64,000 nucleotides of DNA from contig JARUPZ010000002.1 in assembly GCA_031213475.1 (NCBI GenBank), positions 6,581,049 to 6,645,048 on the forward strand, written 5' to 3'. The DNA is from Nereocystis luetkeana (lineage: Eukaryota > Sar > Phaeophyceae > Laminariales > Laminariaceae). Shown here one piece after another: positions 19,211-39,000 of the stretch (position 1 is the stretch's first letter; each line of letters starts with the position of its first letter). The position numbers and the translations under genes are program-made. Below the pieces are notes generated by a model that saw nothing but the letters and a program-made list of their open reading frames with translations, made no database searches and was not told the DNA's origin.

Positions 19211-22200
19211 TCAAGCTGCCGCTCCGTCAAACGCTACTCGTATCTCATCGTAGAGCACAAGCAGCACCGACGTCCCCACCCCCCTGACCATGTTCGCCGA
19301 CAAGCCTCTATAGAAACCCCGGTACCCCTCCGACGCCAGCACCGTCCGGAAACAGTGCCAGCTGCTTCTGTACATCCTCTCCGGCCGCCCCGCCTCCATC
19401 ATCATGCGTCGCCTCACGGAGTCGATGGGGTACACCATCCTGTTACATGGTGGTGGAGGGACCCCAGGCGGCAAAATAAAACGACTGAAGCTTTGAGATT
19501 TACGGCAGTATTGTTTTGTTTTTTGTTTGCCACATCCGCAGACATATGCAGCGTGTGAGTACCAATCCATCGTATATTTAGGTGGCGACGAAGCTACCCG
19601 TCCGATATATACTCTATCTATGTGCAGAGTGAGAGTCAAACACGAGAAAAAGGTCGATGAAAACAGAAACTGAAGACGACTACCATCAACGTTACGATAC
19701 GACGTAAAATCATTATACCCAACGTATGCATACATACCAGGTACGACAATCAAGCGTCTTACTGATGGGTGGCAAGGTACCCCCCAAGGCTACACGAAGC
19801 GAAGATAGTGGTCGCTCTGTACCGCCGTGTGTATAGTGGCTGCGCGCTCGTCTGGGGGCAAGCCGTTGCGCCAAATAAAACGTCCAACGTTGCGGCGGAG
19901 CTTTTGCCCTCATGCACGGCGGTCGCAAGCCACAAGCAATCAGTCTGGTGGTATACACTCTAGCTGCCAGGCCGCGCGTATTCAAGGCAATGCCACTACC
20001 GTTAATATCAGAAAGACTGCATACGATGATACAGCACGCCGCGGGGTGGGTTATTTCACACTGGCGACACAGGTAAGTATGGTCAATATTTAACGCACCG
20101 CACGGATCATGATCCACACTACCGTCGGCCATCTATTACGGTGGACCATAGTTAATAGGACCTATGGTATACATAAAACCTATATATTTAACCATTTTCA
20201 CTAACAATATTAGGTCCTATTAACTATGGTCCCCCGTAATAGATCCTTCGTTTTGCCCCGTGATGGTATATGTGTGTGCTGTTCAAGCAAGTAGCCGTAC
20301 CATACATACATCCCAGACGGAAAATTAGAAAAAAACATGATCTACTGCTGTAGATCTTACATGCCTGGTATATTACACGGTCAGGAATATATCAGCCCCG
20401 AAATCTATGCGGACAGACAGTACATCTGGAACGGGGGACCTAATGAAATGTCCGAACGTGTGGAATTTCTTCGATTCGATACGGAAATAAACACTTCAGG
20501 CCTCCATCCGAGGTCCGATCTGTCCGATCTGTGGAACTTCTTTTTTTACTTAGTGCAGAAGACGGAAACAATATTGCAAAAACGCAGGTATCCGACGTCC
20601 GATATTTTTCCGACGCGTGGGATTTCTTTGACTGAAGGAGGACATAACACCGAAATTTAGCTCATCCGAGGTCCGGTCTGTCCGATGTGTGGAATGTTTT
20701 TGACTGGAGGCGGGAAATAATACCGAAAAGTCCATCCGAATTCCGATCTGCCCGATGTGTGGAATTTCTTTGATTGGAGAACACCGCAAAATAGCCCATG
20801 CGAGGTCCTCTCCCCCCCCCCCCCTCTCCCTTCCTCTCCCTCTCTCACGTTCCGGCGACCGTCGTGACCGCCTGGGCGAGCCCCCACCGCTCCTGCAGCG
20901 TGCCGCCACTTCTCCCCCCGAGCAAGCGCGTCGTCAGAGTGTCGTACACCCCGAAGTACAGAGCTCTCCACAGAGCCACCCCGAGCACCGCAACATCGAA
21001 GCCGCGATAAATCCCCCGTATGCCCTGCAACAACATCGCGCATCGGCCAACAATCAGATGGCACGGGAGGGAGGGAGGGAGGGAGGGAGTACATCGAGCA
21101 TAAATTAATTCCTTCGGGACCCCTACGTAGCGACCAGAACAATGGCTGAAAAAAGTCGAGATATCGACCGTCCACCGGGAGTCCCGCAAGCGTGTTGAAA
21201 CAAACATAATAAAAAAAACGACGCCCCCGGTGTTCCTATTGACCACAATTGGTGTGTGTGTTTTATTTTCTTCCTCGGAGGGATGCAATCGGCCCGCTTT
21301 TTGAGCGCGCGGAGGAATACTGCCGTGTTTTTTTCCTCCGCCCCGATTTCAACTTTCAATACATAGTGAACATGCGGGACAATATCGACGAACGGGCAAG
21401 GGCGTGAGCGGGAAACGCCCACACGGGGAAACCTTTCGTCCCGAGAACGGAAAAGGCCTCGCAGATGCAGATGCGCGCAGGGGGGCATAGTCGTGTTTGC
21501 ATTCGGGGGCTATACATAAACAAAGACGTTATACATGGCGCAGTACTGGAGCTGCCGTGTTTTTCATTGGATGCAAAATGAAAGGTTAACAGAGGACTAC
21601 CGCAAAACTACTGCAGGTCCATATCATATGTAGGTACGTCTCGCGCGTAGACGAAGCATCAAATTAATACCTAAAATCACTCAGGCTTACGTAGCCCGAC
21701 AAGTACTGGGCTGCACCGTATCAGCACTTGCGTGTTTTTTTGTTTCGAAAAACACTGCAGCCGTGAGTGAAATCGAGGCTTTCGTCGAAACTCGTCTTTG
21801 CAAACTGCGTGTAATACTAGTACTTACATCCATCTTCAAACACTTCAGCTGCAAGTGAGGTCCAGCAGTGAGGTGAGATTTCTGGACGGATTTACGGAAA
21901 CGTGTGTTCTTTCCACAATTTTTTGTGGCCTTTCTGGACGAATTTACGACAGTTTTTTTTTTTCCAAGTATCGTTTTTCTTGGTTCAAGTATACCCCCCC
22001 CCCCCCCCCCCCCCTCCCCTGGGCCTCGAAAATGGCTGTGTTAACAGTATATACTGGGGTGCCGTTTTTTGTTTTCGTACGTGCACCTTTGGAATAGGCC
22101 GGCGTATCTACAGTAACTCCTTCAATAGACAACGACAACGACGAAACACCACTCGCTCACCACCGTTGAGTAGGCCTGCCTGAGGCAATCCACGCTGCCG

Positions 22201-25200
22201 CGAAACTGACGATTCCCCGAGGCGCGCACGTCCGTCCCCACCCTAGTGCGCGCGAAGTCTAAAGGGTACAGCACCGCCAAGGACACCGCGCCAGACGACG
22301 CCCCCGACAGCAACGAAAAACCCAAGTATCTCCAGAACTCCTCGATAGGGACCCCTCGAAGGTACAAGGACCGGAACCTAGAGCAGCATATAGCGGCATA
22401 TAGCGGCATATAGCGGCATATAGCAGCAGGGTATAAGGGTGTGTGTACAGTTATTGCAGTAGAGCGCACGGGGTGAGCAGTTGAGGGTCCCAAGAGATGA
22501 CGCAGCGAGGGGTGAAGGGTGTACTCGTGTCATGCATGGCCGTAGTCTGGGGGGGGGGCGGGGGGGTAGGGGTTGAGAGCCCGAGGGAAGATTGAGAGCC
22601 CGAGGGAAGATTGAGGGCCCGAATCAAGGAATCCAGATTAAACGGTAAAAAAATCGCTATGACACTAGAGCAGCAGAGCTCCACTGGTGCAAAAATCTGT
22701 TTCTGAGCTTCGCGGGAAGGCCGGCTAAATGAATACCTGTCAACTCAACAATCACAGCGGATTGATTCCGATGGGGGATGGATGATGTATGTGTTGCTGG
22801 CGTCCATCCGTATCACGTGTCAGGTATCATAACTAGTTTTTGCTTCGTGGATACCAGGTCCTATCCCCTAGACCGTACCCCCTCAATATCACTGTACTCA
22901 CTCTACAGCAGTAGTGGTCTCTCTATAGTGCCGCGTGCCTGCTGTAGTGCCGGTGAAATCGCTTTTGTCACAGATGGGATCAACCACTGTGGCAGTGTGC
23001 GGAGTAAGTAGTGTCGGTTGCAGCTATATATAGTGCCGTTATTGTTGGCTGGCGCATACATACCGGCACCATAGTGGCATCACTACTCCAATCCTTTAAG
23101 GCCATCCTGGCTCCTCGGGGGCGCACCCCCAAGATATCCTTTAACAACCATAGATAATTAGGTTAATAGATGACTAGATTACTAGATTACCTCTATTGCT
23201 GCGGTTGCCGACCCCCGAGAGCGTGGCAACGCCACACAAGCCACCCTTCCTCGGTGCGTCTCCACACCCACATCACAGAATAGAGATAACTTGCGGCGGG
23301 ACGACTACCGTTCCACAGCTTCCTTGACTGTTTTCTAAAATAAACGCGAATGATGCGCACTCCCATCATGCACCTGAGCGCGGGACAATCAGTTGATGTG
23401 GCCCATTAAACGGCGGTGACCTGGTAAAAGCAATCACACGCCGGACAGAACACGACCAATCCCATTATATCGTATCTCCGAAACTGCCGCTATGAGGCGT
23501 TGTGCACGATCTGCATAGCACATATCTAACCCTGGAAACATGTGCTGTAAAGATCATGCTGATTGTACGGCCCCCCAGCGGGCAACATGAGCTAGATCAT
23601 ACAGATCACACAGATCATACAGATCTTACAGATCTTACAGACCGGAAACATGTGATATATCTGCTCCGAAAGGTGTGTAAAATGTAGTGGGAATCGGCGA
23701 TCTAACCGAGATGTGCAAGGATTTGCACCACCGGAGTCACACCGATGCAAAGTTGCAATGATGCAAGGCTCCACCCAACGATGTAAGTGACCAAAGTCTA
23801 CGATCGAGAAGCAGCCCTCGTTCGACCGAACGACCAACACCTTACCCATCACACCTTGTGTTGTTCTTCATATACACGAAACTACGAAATTAAGCGGCTA
23901 CCTGGTACATATTTAGACTGACCCAGGCAGCGCGGTACGGGAGTAGCGTTACAATACGACAAGACCAACCACTCTCCTGGTTCTACCATTCAATCAATCA
24001 ATCAATCAATCAATCAACCAAATAACTTACCAACCAACCGACATAATATATCAATCATTCAAATCAATCAATCAGTCAATCAACCAATACACCAGTCAAT
24101 TAATGAATCAATCAATACATCAACCGATCGACCAACCTCATGCAATTTCACGGTCACAGAGGGCAGAAGGGGGAGGGGTACGGCGGGAGTCTTGGGGCGA
24201 GGATTATTTAGGGTTCCCTGTCTACTCTTTGTTTTATCGATACTCTCCCAATAGACGATACTCGTGTACTGCTGATGTACCACGATCCACTCCTTGAGTC
24301 GACAAGATTATTAAATATCTTTAACATCAGCAGCATACAGCCGTCACGCGTCTACGTACGAGTACCGCAACTGGTATGTCGTAAATGCTATAATTTGCTG
24401 TCATGCAGGCCCGTCCTCTCCAACAACCTAACGACACCAAGAAGTAAGAGCAGCGTCATAAGAGATACATCGTCTGGAACAGCCATGCATGCAAATCAAT
24501 CAACCAGCGTTACTCCGTCCGCACCCAAAGTACAAGACACCAGCACAGGATCGAGACTGGACCCAGGAGAACCAGCAAGTCAGTGACGTGGAGCAACATC
24601 AAAGAGATCAATCACTCTGCGCGTCACCGAAACGCCTCGCACTTGAATAAAAAACTCCGTTCACATACATACGCCCTCTTAAACTTCGAAGTATATACCC
24701 GGTATACAATCTTGTGCCTTCACATGATTCAAAATGTATATACGCTCTTGCGTCTTCGTACACTTCGAAGATACATACCAGGTACATTTTTGCGTATGAT
24801 ATAGCACGAAACACTCGATGAATATTATTCTATGTTCATCTCATGCATTATCTTCGCCCTCCTTTCTCCACCTCTCATCCCGGGTGGGCATATGTAGTAA
24901 AATCAGAATCAGAACTCACAATGGACCCAACAAACAGGCATGCCCCTATGTTCACACATCGTTTTCGGTTCTGATTACCATGTTCCTCCGTACTACGACA
25001 GCCATGTCATCGTGCTGGATACGACAGGCACGCCATGCACGCGTCGTATTTCTCCCCTTTCCCCCCTACGGTACGTGTCTTGCACTTCTATCGCCAGAAC
25101 ATGTCAGCCCTTTCTTCCCTCGTCGACTCGCATCGAATCGCACCTGTATACAGTATTAATACCTGTTGTGTACAAAAATTACATGCATGCAGTAACTGTA

Positions 25201-28200
25201 TGCCTGGTACATACCTGATGTTAGCTATCGTATAAAAAAAAGCGATGAATCGATTTATCGAACTTTGGATACTCCATATATCGTCATAATCGAACGTCTT
25301 TAGGCCCTCCACCCCCTGGCCTCCCCGCGTTCATTATTATGTTCACACCGAACGAAAGCTTCGATGTATATACCGAATACCTGGTACCGAACACCGAAAT
25401 CGTATCGATTACGATAGTATTTTCGTCTATCGGTATACCTGGCATATGGTAGCCAGCACCAATACTAACTTTCGTACAGCTGTACACTTCTACAGCTGTG
25501 CTGGCTGTGCAGGCACGGGGTCGCTTCACCTGTCCCTAAGGGAGAAGTTGAGCGCCTGGGATGGGATATGTCTCATCACGTTCACCGTGTTGCCTCTCCA
25601 GAATGAAAGGAGCCCCTGGGACGTCGAGGTGGCGTCGCGAAAAGGGGACAGGGAGAGAGAACCAGAGTATCGATCATTTATAAAAGTAGAAGTGCGTATA
25701 TTGTCTTCCGCATTACTACTCTACAGTAGTATATATGGCATATAATATATTGATGATGATGATGATGACGTTGTTCTCGCAAATGCTAATTTCCCTGAAA
25801 TCCTGCCTGTGGTTACAAAACAGGCTGTTTCAAAATGCATCTCGATGAGAGAAAACAAACAAGTACGAAATAGTGCGCACGGCAGTATCATACCAGTCCG
25901 CGAGTGAAACGGTACAAAGGAGCTGTGCTACGATACCTTCCCGTATCACTTGCAACGTTATACAAGGGAGATATGCCGCGGCGGGCTGACGCCCGCCTGC
26001 GGCTCCGCTCATGGCCGTAATAACTGAGAGTAAAGGCAAACCGAGGCCGTAAATGCGATAGTATTGCCAAGGTTTTGCAATAAGAAACATCCATGGTTGA
26101 GTCAGGTGGTGCAGACGAGTGACGAAAATACCCTATGCCCTACACTATACCTGGTACACTCCTACACGCTATACACAGAGCTTTTAAGCAACAATAGGCT
26201 GAACGCGAAACGGAGCTCCGTATCCATCTGGTTTTACCCGACGCAGAGCTGCGAGTAGGTTCGCCTCGTGCTTCGTTTTTTTTTTCGTTCGACGTCCGTT
26301 TGTATGTCAGGGTGGCGCTCTCGCCGCCTTAACACGTAACAGCAGCAAGCAGCAGCAATCTCAGCCCATTATTTTTGCTGTGGTCGTCGTCGTCGTAGCG
26401 CTTGGCCGTTCGCTGTACTTTCTCTCTTCCCCAGCCGCCTCCTAACTCGCCAGCGCGGCTTCTATTTCATCAACTGCGTCTACTTGCATCCTGCCAGGCC
26501 TCGGGACTGTCAGAGAGGATAGCTACCTCCATCGAGCTTTCTGTCTTGCTGTGAGCACGTGGCTGGCTGCTGCCGCATGCAGTGCGGCAGCGTCAGCGTG
26601 CGATGGGATCGGGAGCTGGTTGTTTGCATCCAATCACAACACTGCCGCACAACGATTTGACTATCGTTTATTGGTCGAGAACACTGCCATAAAACGTTGA
26701 TTTGATCGCTGGTTGGTCAATGTTTTGAACCCCTTTTAGTGAAATCATCTCAATCATTTCCCTCCTTGGTTCAAATTGTCGACATATCATTGAAGAAAAC
26801 CGTAGGAGTGCAGTACCTAAAGGATGTACTATTTATATATAGCTCATCGCCAAAATCTAGTCCGTGGTCATAGGCGTAGGAGGATGGCATGCGGCATGGA
26901 CTCGAGCTCACCTGCTCTGTATACACCCTCCGAGCGCAATCCGCCGCCCCCTTATAGCGTCGCTCCGGTAGGATGTCGGTGTGGACCCACTGTACCTGTA
27001 GCAGAAGCTTCACCCTGTCCGGCGACAAACGACAACCGACAACGTTCCCAGTAAAACACAGCCTACTATGTGAGCTTGAACGCTTCCACCACGTATGTCA
27101 TTATACTTCGCGTACGTACGTACGATGGCCATACTCAATCAACATCAACACCCACATTACTCTACCTACCTCACTGCGACAAACACACCAGGTATAATAT
27201 GACTGCGAGTGCTTGGAGAGGTATGGTGTTAACATAATAAGTACGAAGCCAGAGAAGTAATGTGGATTCAACACTCGCCAGCGTGGTAATATCCGGCAGC
27301 GGAACTTTCGTAATATAAACCAGAGCGAAGAGCAGAGGAACAATTGAGGACCAATGCCCCTACGGGTGGGGAGGACCGAGTCCGGTGGACAGGCCTCATA
27401 GTCTAGGTTTTCGTTAGTGGGTGAGCTTGCGCAAGCCCCACACTACCAGGAGGAGATGACTCTCCCGGGTGGTTGTCTCCACCGCATCTGCCCTTCTCGG
27501 GGCCGAGGTCGGGTGGGGGTCAACATGCTCACGCACCCGTGGTAGCAACATCCAAGTTCTGCTGTTGCAACGGGAGCTAAAGGTTAAATTTACACACGAC
27601 ACGAATCTTAAACGTGGAAGTGTGGTGATCTTGAACTTTATTTTTACCAATCCGCCGGAGGATAAAAAACACATACAAACATATACCAGGTATAAAACAC
27701 GAACAACCGAAAAACACGGTGTGTGTTGTCTTCACATTTAAGTCGTTATTTCTACCTAATCACATCAGTACGCGTACTGATAGTGTCCGTTCTGATTTCT
27801 TGTCCTATTACGGCGGATCATAGTTAATAAGACCAAATATTCTTGGTAAAAATGGTTAAATATATAGGTTTTATGTATACCGTAGGTTCTATTAACTATG
27901 GCCCCCCGTAATAGAGAGATACAAATTATGTGGTCACAGACTGCTAGAGAAAAAACACCAAACAAACGAAATCGCAAAAGAATGGGTAAAGCGAGTGAAA
28001 TACCAACGTACCGGGTACGAGAACACAACAAAACAAAACAAAAAGACAATGACGAAGAAACAAAACAATTCTGAAATGAAACAGAATACACGCGGCGCAC
28101 ACAGATCAGAAAGGCCGGAAAGGTTATTATTAATAGTACTACTAAAAGAAAAGCACACATGCTCAAGGGGAACAGATACGTAGCTGCTGCACGCACGAGG

Positions 28201-29094
28201 CACCGCGAAGGAGAGGAAGATACCGGCATAAAGGACGGTGGGGGTGGCGGGGGGTGGAAACAAAGAGAGAAACATGGCGAAAAGCAAGAAAGGAGAGATA
28301 ATGGAGAATAGAAAAAAAGAAAACGTACGATACTCAAGCCGGTGGTAAGGGACATGGGCACTCGTCTCGGCTACAGGCTGGTAAAGGCGCCTCGAAACAA
28401 ACGGCGAGCATCAATCATCCTGATGCATTGTTGGTAATTGTGTGATACTCTGGTGGCGGCAAGGCGTATATTTTTTTGGCCGTGTGGGTAGCATCGTCAA
28501 CGATTTATACCAGGCAGCAGTAGTGGTACTGCGTGGCTTGTTCTGCCTAGCAGGTATATCATATAACATGTGACATGTTGTGTACATCGCGGCCTACACT
28601 GCTACATCACCGCGCAGCAGCAGTGCACAGCAGTTGCGATGGTGACGTACCACTCTTTTTCGGTTCAAATCTACGGAATGTATCAGACCCAGTGCCAAAC
28701 CCGTGTGGAGTTTAAAGCCGTATCTCTACCTACCCGGCACTCACGCCGATCTACAGCGGATGCACAACCTATTGTACTTGGTGTGCCCCACTGGTTCTTC
28801 TTGGCTTCAACCCAAATGGGTCACGTACAGCAGCAGCACCAGCAGCACACTACGAGTACTGCTGCCTGCTCCAGGAAGCAGCACCAATATCCATCTCTGC
28901 TGCTGCAATACTAATTCCAAGTACTTTGCCCCCGAAACGTTCTCTGATGCTGCTGAACCATCTTACCTCTCGATGGGCGCCATCGCTGTCTTGCACAAAA
29001 CACTGGCTAGTCCCCCAGCCAGGAAATCCGATGCGAACGACTCCACAACATTCTTGGCCTTGGGTACTACTTGTGGGGACCTATGGTCTCCCAT
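19211..29094 (-). CDS. ANT: Mitochondrial ADP/ATP carrier (adenine nucleotide translocator), complete, 6 exons
   Basis: Exchanges cytosolic ADP for matrix ATP across the inner mitochondrial membrane. Exons on the minus strand: 29094-28967, 27014-26912, 25615-25530, 22377-22161, 21024-20849 and 19439-19211. Junction phases are 2, 0, 2, 0 and 2, and every junction restores frame, giving 312 residues, the family length. All three carrier signatures are present: PIERVK (residues 40-45), PLDFAR (144-149) and PIDSVR (241-246). The diagnostic RRRMMM of ADP/ATP carriers is at 246-251. Other family words are [38 protein letters not shown] and [19 protein letters not shown] replaces the usual RYFPTQ, a mild variation. 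The upstream in-frame stop and the ATG at 29094 fix the start. Introns (1.95, 1.3, 3.15, 1.1 and 1.4 kb) are full of repeats. Confidence 0.97.
20134..20241. mobile_element. TA-flanked palindromic MITE, copy 5
   Basis: Left end TATTACGGTGGACCATAG; right end CTATGGTCCCCCGTAATA. The symmetrical outer words ATCTATTACG/CGTAATAGAT extend the palindrome. It lies in the last intron of the carrier gene. Confidence 0.92.
20335..20425. repeat. GATC-rich dispersed repeat, fragment
   Basis: CATGATCTACTGCTGTAGAT with a following TCAGGAATATATC. Shares words with the 17450-18066 and 23500-23690 copies. Confidence 0.5.
20440..20805. repeat. Diverged tandem repeat, about 75-80 bp unit, 4-5 units
   Basis: Units share CATCCGAGGTCCGATCTGTC, then CGATGTGTGGAATTTCTTTG and ACTGGAGGACATAACACCGA-like words. 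It is in the last intron of the ADP/ATP carrier, ending about 45 bp from exon 5. Confidence 0.85.
22385..22425. repeat. Tandem CATATAGCGG units at an acceptor
   Basis: Four 11-bp units lie directly upstream (minus strand) of the acceptor of carrier exon 4, so the branch-point and pyrimidine region is made of tandem repeat. Confidence 0.85.
22563..22624. repeat. Tandem 22-bp repeat in carrier intron 3
   Basis: Three units of GAGAGCCCGAGGGAAGATT type, the third diverged, next to a G-run at 22549-22557. Confidence 0.85.
23500..23690. repeat. GATC-rich dispersed repeat with AGATCATAC/AGATCTTAC tandem
   Basis: Holds CTAACCCTGGAAACATGTG, a second ACCGGAAACATGTGATATAT word and five AGATC units. 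Related to 11985-12130 and 17450-18066. It is in carrier intron 3. Confidence 0.75.
23990..24125. repeat. (ATCA)n tetranucleotide microsatellite, decayed
   Basis: Pure ATCA/CAAT repeats at about 23990-24018, with imperfect continuation to about 24125. Confidence 0.9.
24893..25000. mobile_element. GTAATCAGAACC-type MITE, copy 2
   Basis: Left arm GTAGTAAAATCAGAATCAGA and right arm GGTTCTGATTACCATGTTCC, then TCCGTACTAC. Same layout as 13750-13860, including an AACAGGCATGCCCC-like core. Confidence 0.75.
25005..25140. mobile_element. Body fragment of the tRNA-related SINE
   Basis: Shares TACGGTACGTG, TCGTCGACTCGCATCGAAT and neighbouring words with 44715-44830, and more distantly with the bodies of the SINE copies at 32400 and 48590. 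No tRNA-like head is seen here. It is in carrier intron 3. Confidence 0.55.
27806..27913. mobile_element. TA-flanked palindromic MITE, copy 6
   Basis: Left end TATTACGGCGGATCATAG; right end CTATGGCCCCCCGTAATA; core GGTTAAATATATAGG. It is in carrier intron 1. Confidence 0.92.
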
Positions 29095-29281
29095 TGCTCT
29101 AGCCTTGGCTGCTGCAGAGAGCGAGGAACTGCGTCGAAGTCAGGGGACATTTCGGCGGGGGAATAAGACAAAACACGCCTCTGTAAATGGATTGGTTGAA
29201 CTCCCTACATCCGAAGAAGCCCGAGGCCACACACCTTTCCTTCCAGCAGCAGCAGCACCCTATCACAGCCTAACAGAGAAC
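29095..29281. promoter_or_regulatory. Bidirectional promoter region of ADP/ATP carrier and adenosine kinase
   Basis: Only 187 bp separate the two start codons. Both 5' UTRs and any core promoter must fit here or overlap coding sequence. An inverted CCAAT word (ATTGG) sits near the middle at 29191-29195, and a CAG tandem at 29248-29261 lies 20 bp before the kinase ATG. No TATA box was seen. Confidence 0.8.
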
Positions 29282-36260
<6,979 letters not shown>

Positions 36261-38814
36261 ATCGCTTTATACTAGCTAAATATAGTTAGCGGCGATTTTT
36301 CCACCTGGCACCGGTCATTGGCATCAATTGTCCAAGAACGGCGGGCTCTTGATTGTCGTGATAAAGGGCGCAGCGCATCGCGGAGAAGCGCCGGCGGGGT
36401 GGAGACTGCTGCACAAGGCGGGGCGGCGTGAAGCACCCCCTGCTTGTTTTGACTCCTCCTGTCCTCCCCCCTCCCTACCCGCCCCCTTATCTGACCCCCT
36501 TCTCCCCACACAGGCTTAAATTTGAATGTGTGTGGGCCGGGTTTCCAAGTTTTCCCTCTCCTTTCGTCTTACCTCGGCTGCCATTTGATGCAGCCCTGGA
36601 AGAGCTCGGTGGTCCTTGAGGCCACCGTGACGGCAGAGGCTTAACCGCGATTTACGTAGTCAGAGAACGAACGGTATTCTACGGGTATGGGGAAAAGGCC
36701 GTTGACTTTTCGGCGGCACATTAAGGCGCGTGCGTGCTTAGTCGTAGCGTTAGTGTTGGGCATAATGTAACGGTGGCTGCTTTTCGGACAACAGGCTTTC
36801 GCCAGGCACTGAGAAAATTTTGGTCAGGACCGCGTGCCCCACCGGAGGGGAGGGAGCCATTTTGGATTTTTTGTGGGTAAATGACGACGACTTCCGTCTG
36901 TCCACCCCACACGGCACAGCCAGCTACAACTTGATTAAGCGATGATGTTCGTCTTCACTACGCAAGGGTTTTGTATGGGGAAGAGACGACGACTTCCTCC
37001 GTCCGTCGACCCCGCGGCACGGTCAAGTAAGTAGGAGGCTTCAGTGCCCCCGATTTCCCGGCGTCACCTGGAGTCTCTGCAACCGAAATATGTTCTTGTG
37101 TCTCTTACATGAGCTTTCTATCCTCGCTCATTGTCTCATGTTTGAGCTTCCGCTGGCTTTGATTGTCTGACTCCATTGTGTGTGTTTTTCCCCTAGATGA
37201 ATGTCATGTTCGGAGTACGGCATGCTTCTTTACGACGCCGGGTGGGAGAACGCCCCCCGCCCCCTCCCCCACTATCCTCTAGATATTATTGTATTCATGT
37301 CTCAGTCAAGAGACGGTTGCACTCGAGGGCAAATGTACTGCTTTTTCGAGTCAAACTGTGAAATTTTGCACACCTCTTTTACGAGTCCTTTTTACGAACA
37401 CCACCTCATCATACGTTTCTTTTTGTTGCCTGATTTTTTCGTTTGCTTGCTTTTTTGAAAATTTGGACCCTCTACAAGTAGACCAAATGCTTTCGGCGAC
37501 AAAACAAAAAAAACGCAGGTCCGTCCTCCTCGGGAAGGACATGAAAAATACGCGTGCAGAGTTTCAGGGTCTTACCTGAAAACGTTAGCGTGGACTTTGG
37601 ACTTCAATCGGAAAAGGTACAAGATGAGGACATTACCTCGTAATTACTTATAGTAGTTTCATCATTATCGATTTTTGGCGTTTTTTATTATTGTATCAAG
37701 CGTATACGAGTACAGGTCAGATGTTCGACTATTTGAGCGAAAAATTATACGTGGTATATGCCTTAGAGTACATGGGACCGAACCGTTCAGAAAAAAAAAG
37801 ATAGAAAAGTTTTCCAGTAGAAACGTTTGCCGGTTATTGACTGTATTCAAGGCCCGTGGTTGGTCGGGACACATTTTGGCAGCTACTGCAGTAGCGCCAG
37901 CCCTAGGACCTCAACTGGAGAAAACGGTCGTGTCACCCTCTGCCGCTGCTCGTGGCTGCATGATACCAAGTACCACATGTTCCATTCGAGTAGATGCTGC
38001 TGACGGCATTCGTCGGGGAGAGAATTTCCGTATTTCAACTCGAACCAGCTCGTAACCCTCAACACTTCCAAGCGGAACGATAAACAATGCGCATTATACA
38101 TCAACAACTCGTGCACCAACCTTAGGGTAACCCCCACCCCAACTACAACAGCAGTTGCATGTTGCACTGCCATATTTATTATATCCGCGTTGATGAACGC
38201 CACTGACACAACAAATCGTTGAAAGAAAAAACGTTCACTTCTTAGGAGGTCCCCAAACACACGGCGTACAAAAAAACGTGTAGCTGGTGCAGAGTCACTG
38301 CCAATTCCCGCGAGTCGTACCTCGATGCAAACACGGGACGATGCGAATGTATCGCGTTGCTAACCAGCATTGCATGTACCTATTGATGGCTTTCATGCAG
38401 ATACAGAAAAAAAAAACTAGGGAGAGAAAACGGAGGAGCTGGACGAAGAGCGAGCCTCTCGGAGAGGCGACAGTGCCGAAGCCGAGGAAGAAAGCTATCG
38501 TATAAGCCTCGCTTGAAAACTAGGTGTCTACGGAGGCTCTTAAAAAAGAACCGCAGACTCAGACTCAGTCAAAAACATGCAATTCAAACACTTGAAACTA
38601 AGACAGAAGTACATAACCTCAAAGCTACTATTAATATTAATAATACGTACTGCTACCTCTGGACAGGCCGGCCTGATCACCGGTAGTTTGCCTGTGCAAC
38701 TTACGGTGCGGGTATATTCACGGTGTTGGTACTCTGCCCTGTCCGAACCATCGTCGGACGCATCACGATTTACTAACTGTAGACCATCTGGGTCCCAATC
38801 TGCCGTACTAAGAC
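36261..38814. other. Unassigned region after adenosine kinase
   Basis: The kinase 3' UTR should occupy the first part. Several open frames exist (for example on the minus strand at 37883-38260), but none has paired splice signals or a recognisable domain. Composition is mixed, with pyrimidine-rich stretches at 36460-36510. Confidence 0.35.
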
Positions 38815-39000
38815 GTTACGCAGGATCTGCATACAGTAGTACAGATCCAACACAGGAGCCATGCCCTCAATCGTGCAGACTGCGCGGTTTAAAAAATACC
38901 AGGCAGCAAGAGCTGTAGATCGATCTTACAGATCAGGAACAGACCATCTGCCTGCTGCCAGAAAAAACTAGATCATGACGTGGGGATCGACGATCTGCGC
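38815..39000. repeat. GATC-rich dispersed repeat, fragment
   Basis: GGATCTGCATACAGTAGTAC, AGATCCAACACAGGAGCCAT, and later TAGATCGATCTTACAGATCA. Same word set as the copies at 12 kb, 17.5 kb and 23.5 kb. Confidence 0.7.

Noticed and set aside
28703-29281. Upstream in-frame extension of adenosine kinase
   Set aside because: It overlaps carrier exon 1 and the shared promoter on the other strand; kinase homology begins right after the ATG at 29282.
37883-38260. 125-codon minus-strand frame
   Set aside because: No splice signals or recognisable domain; likely chance.
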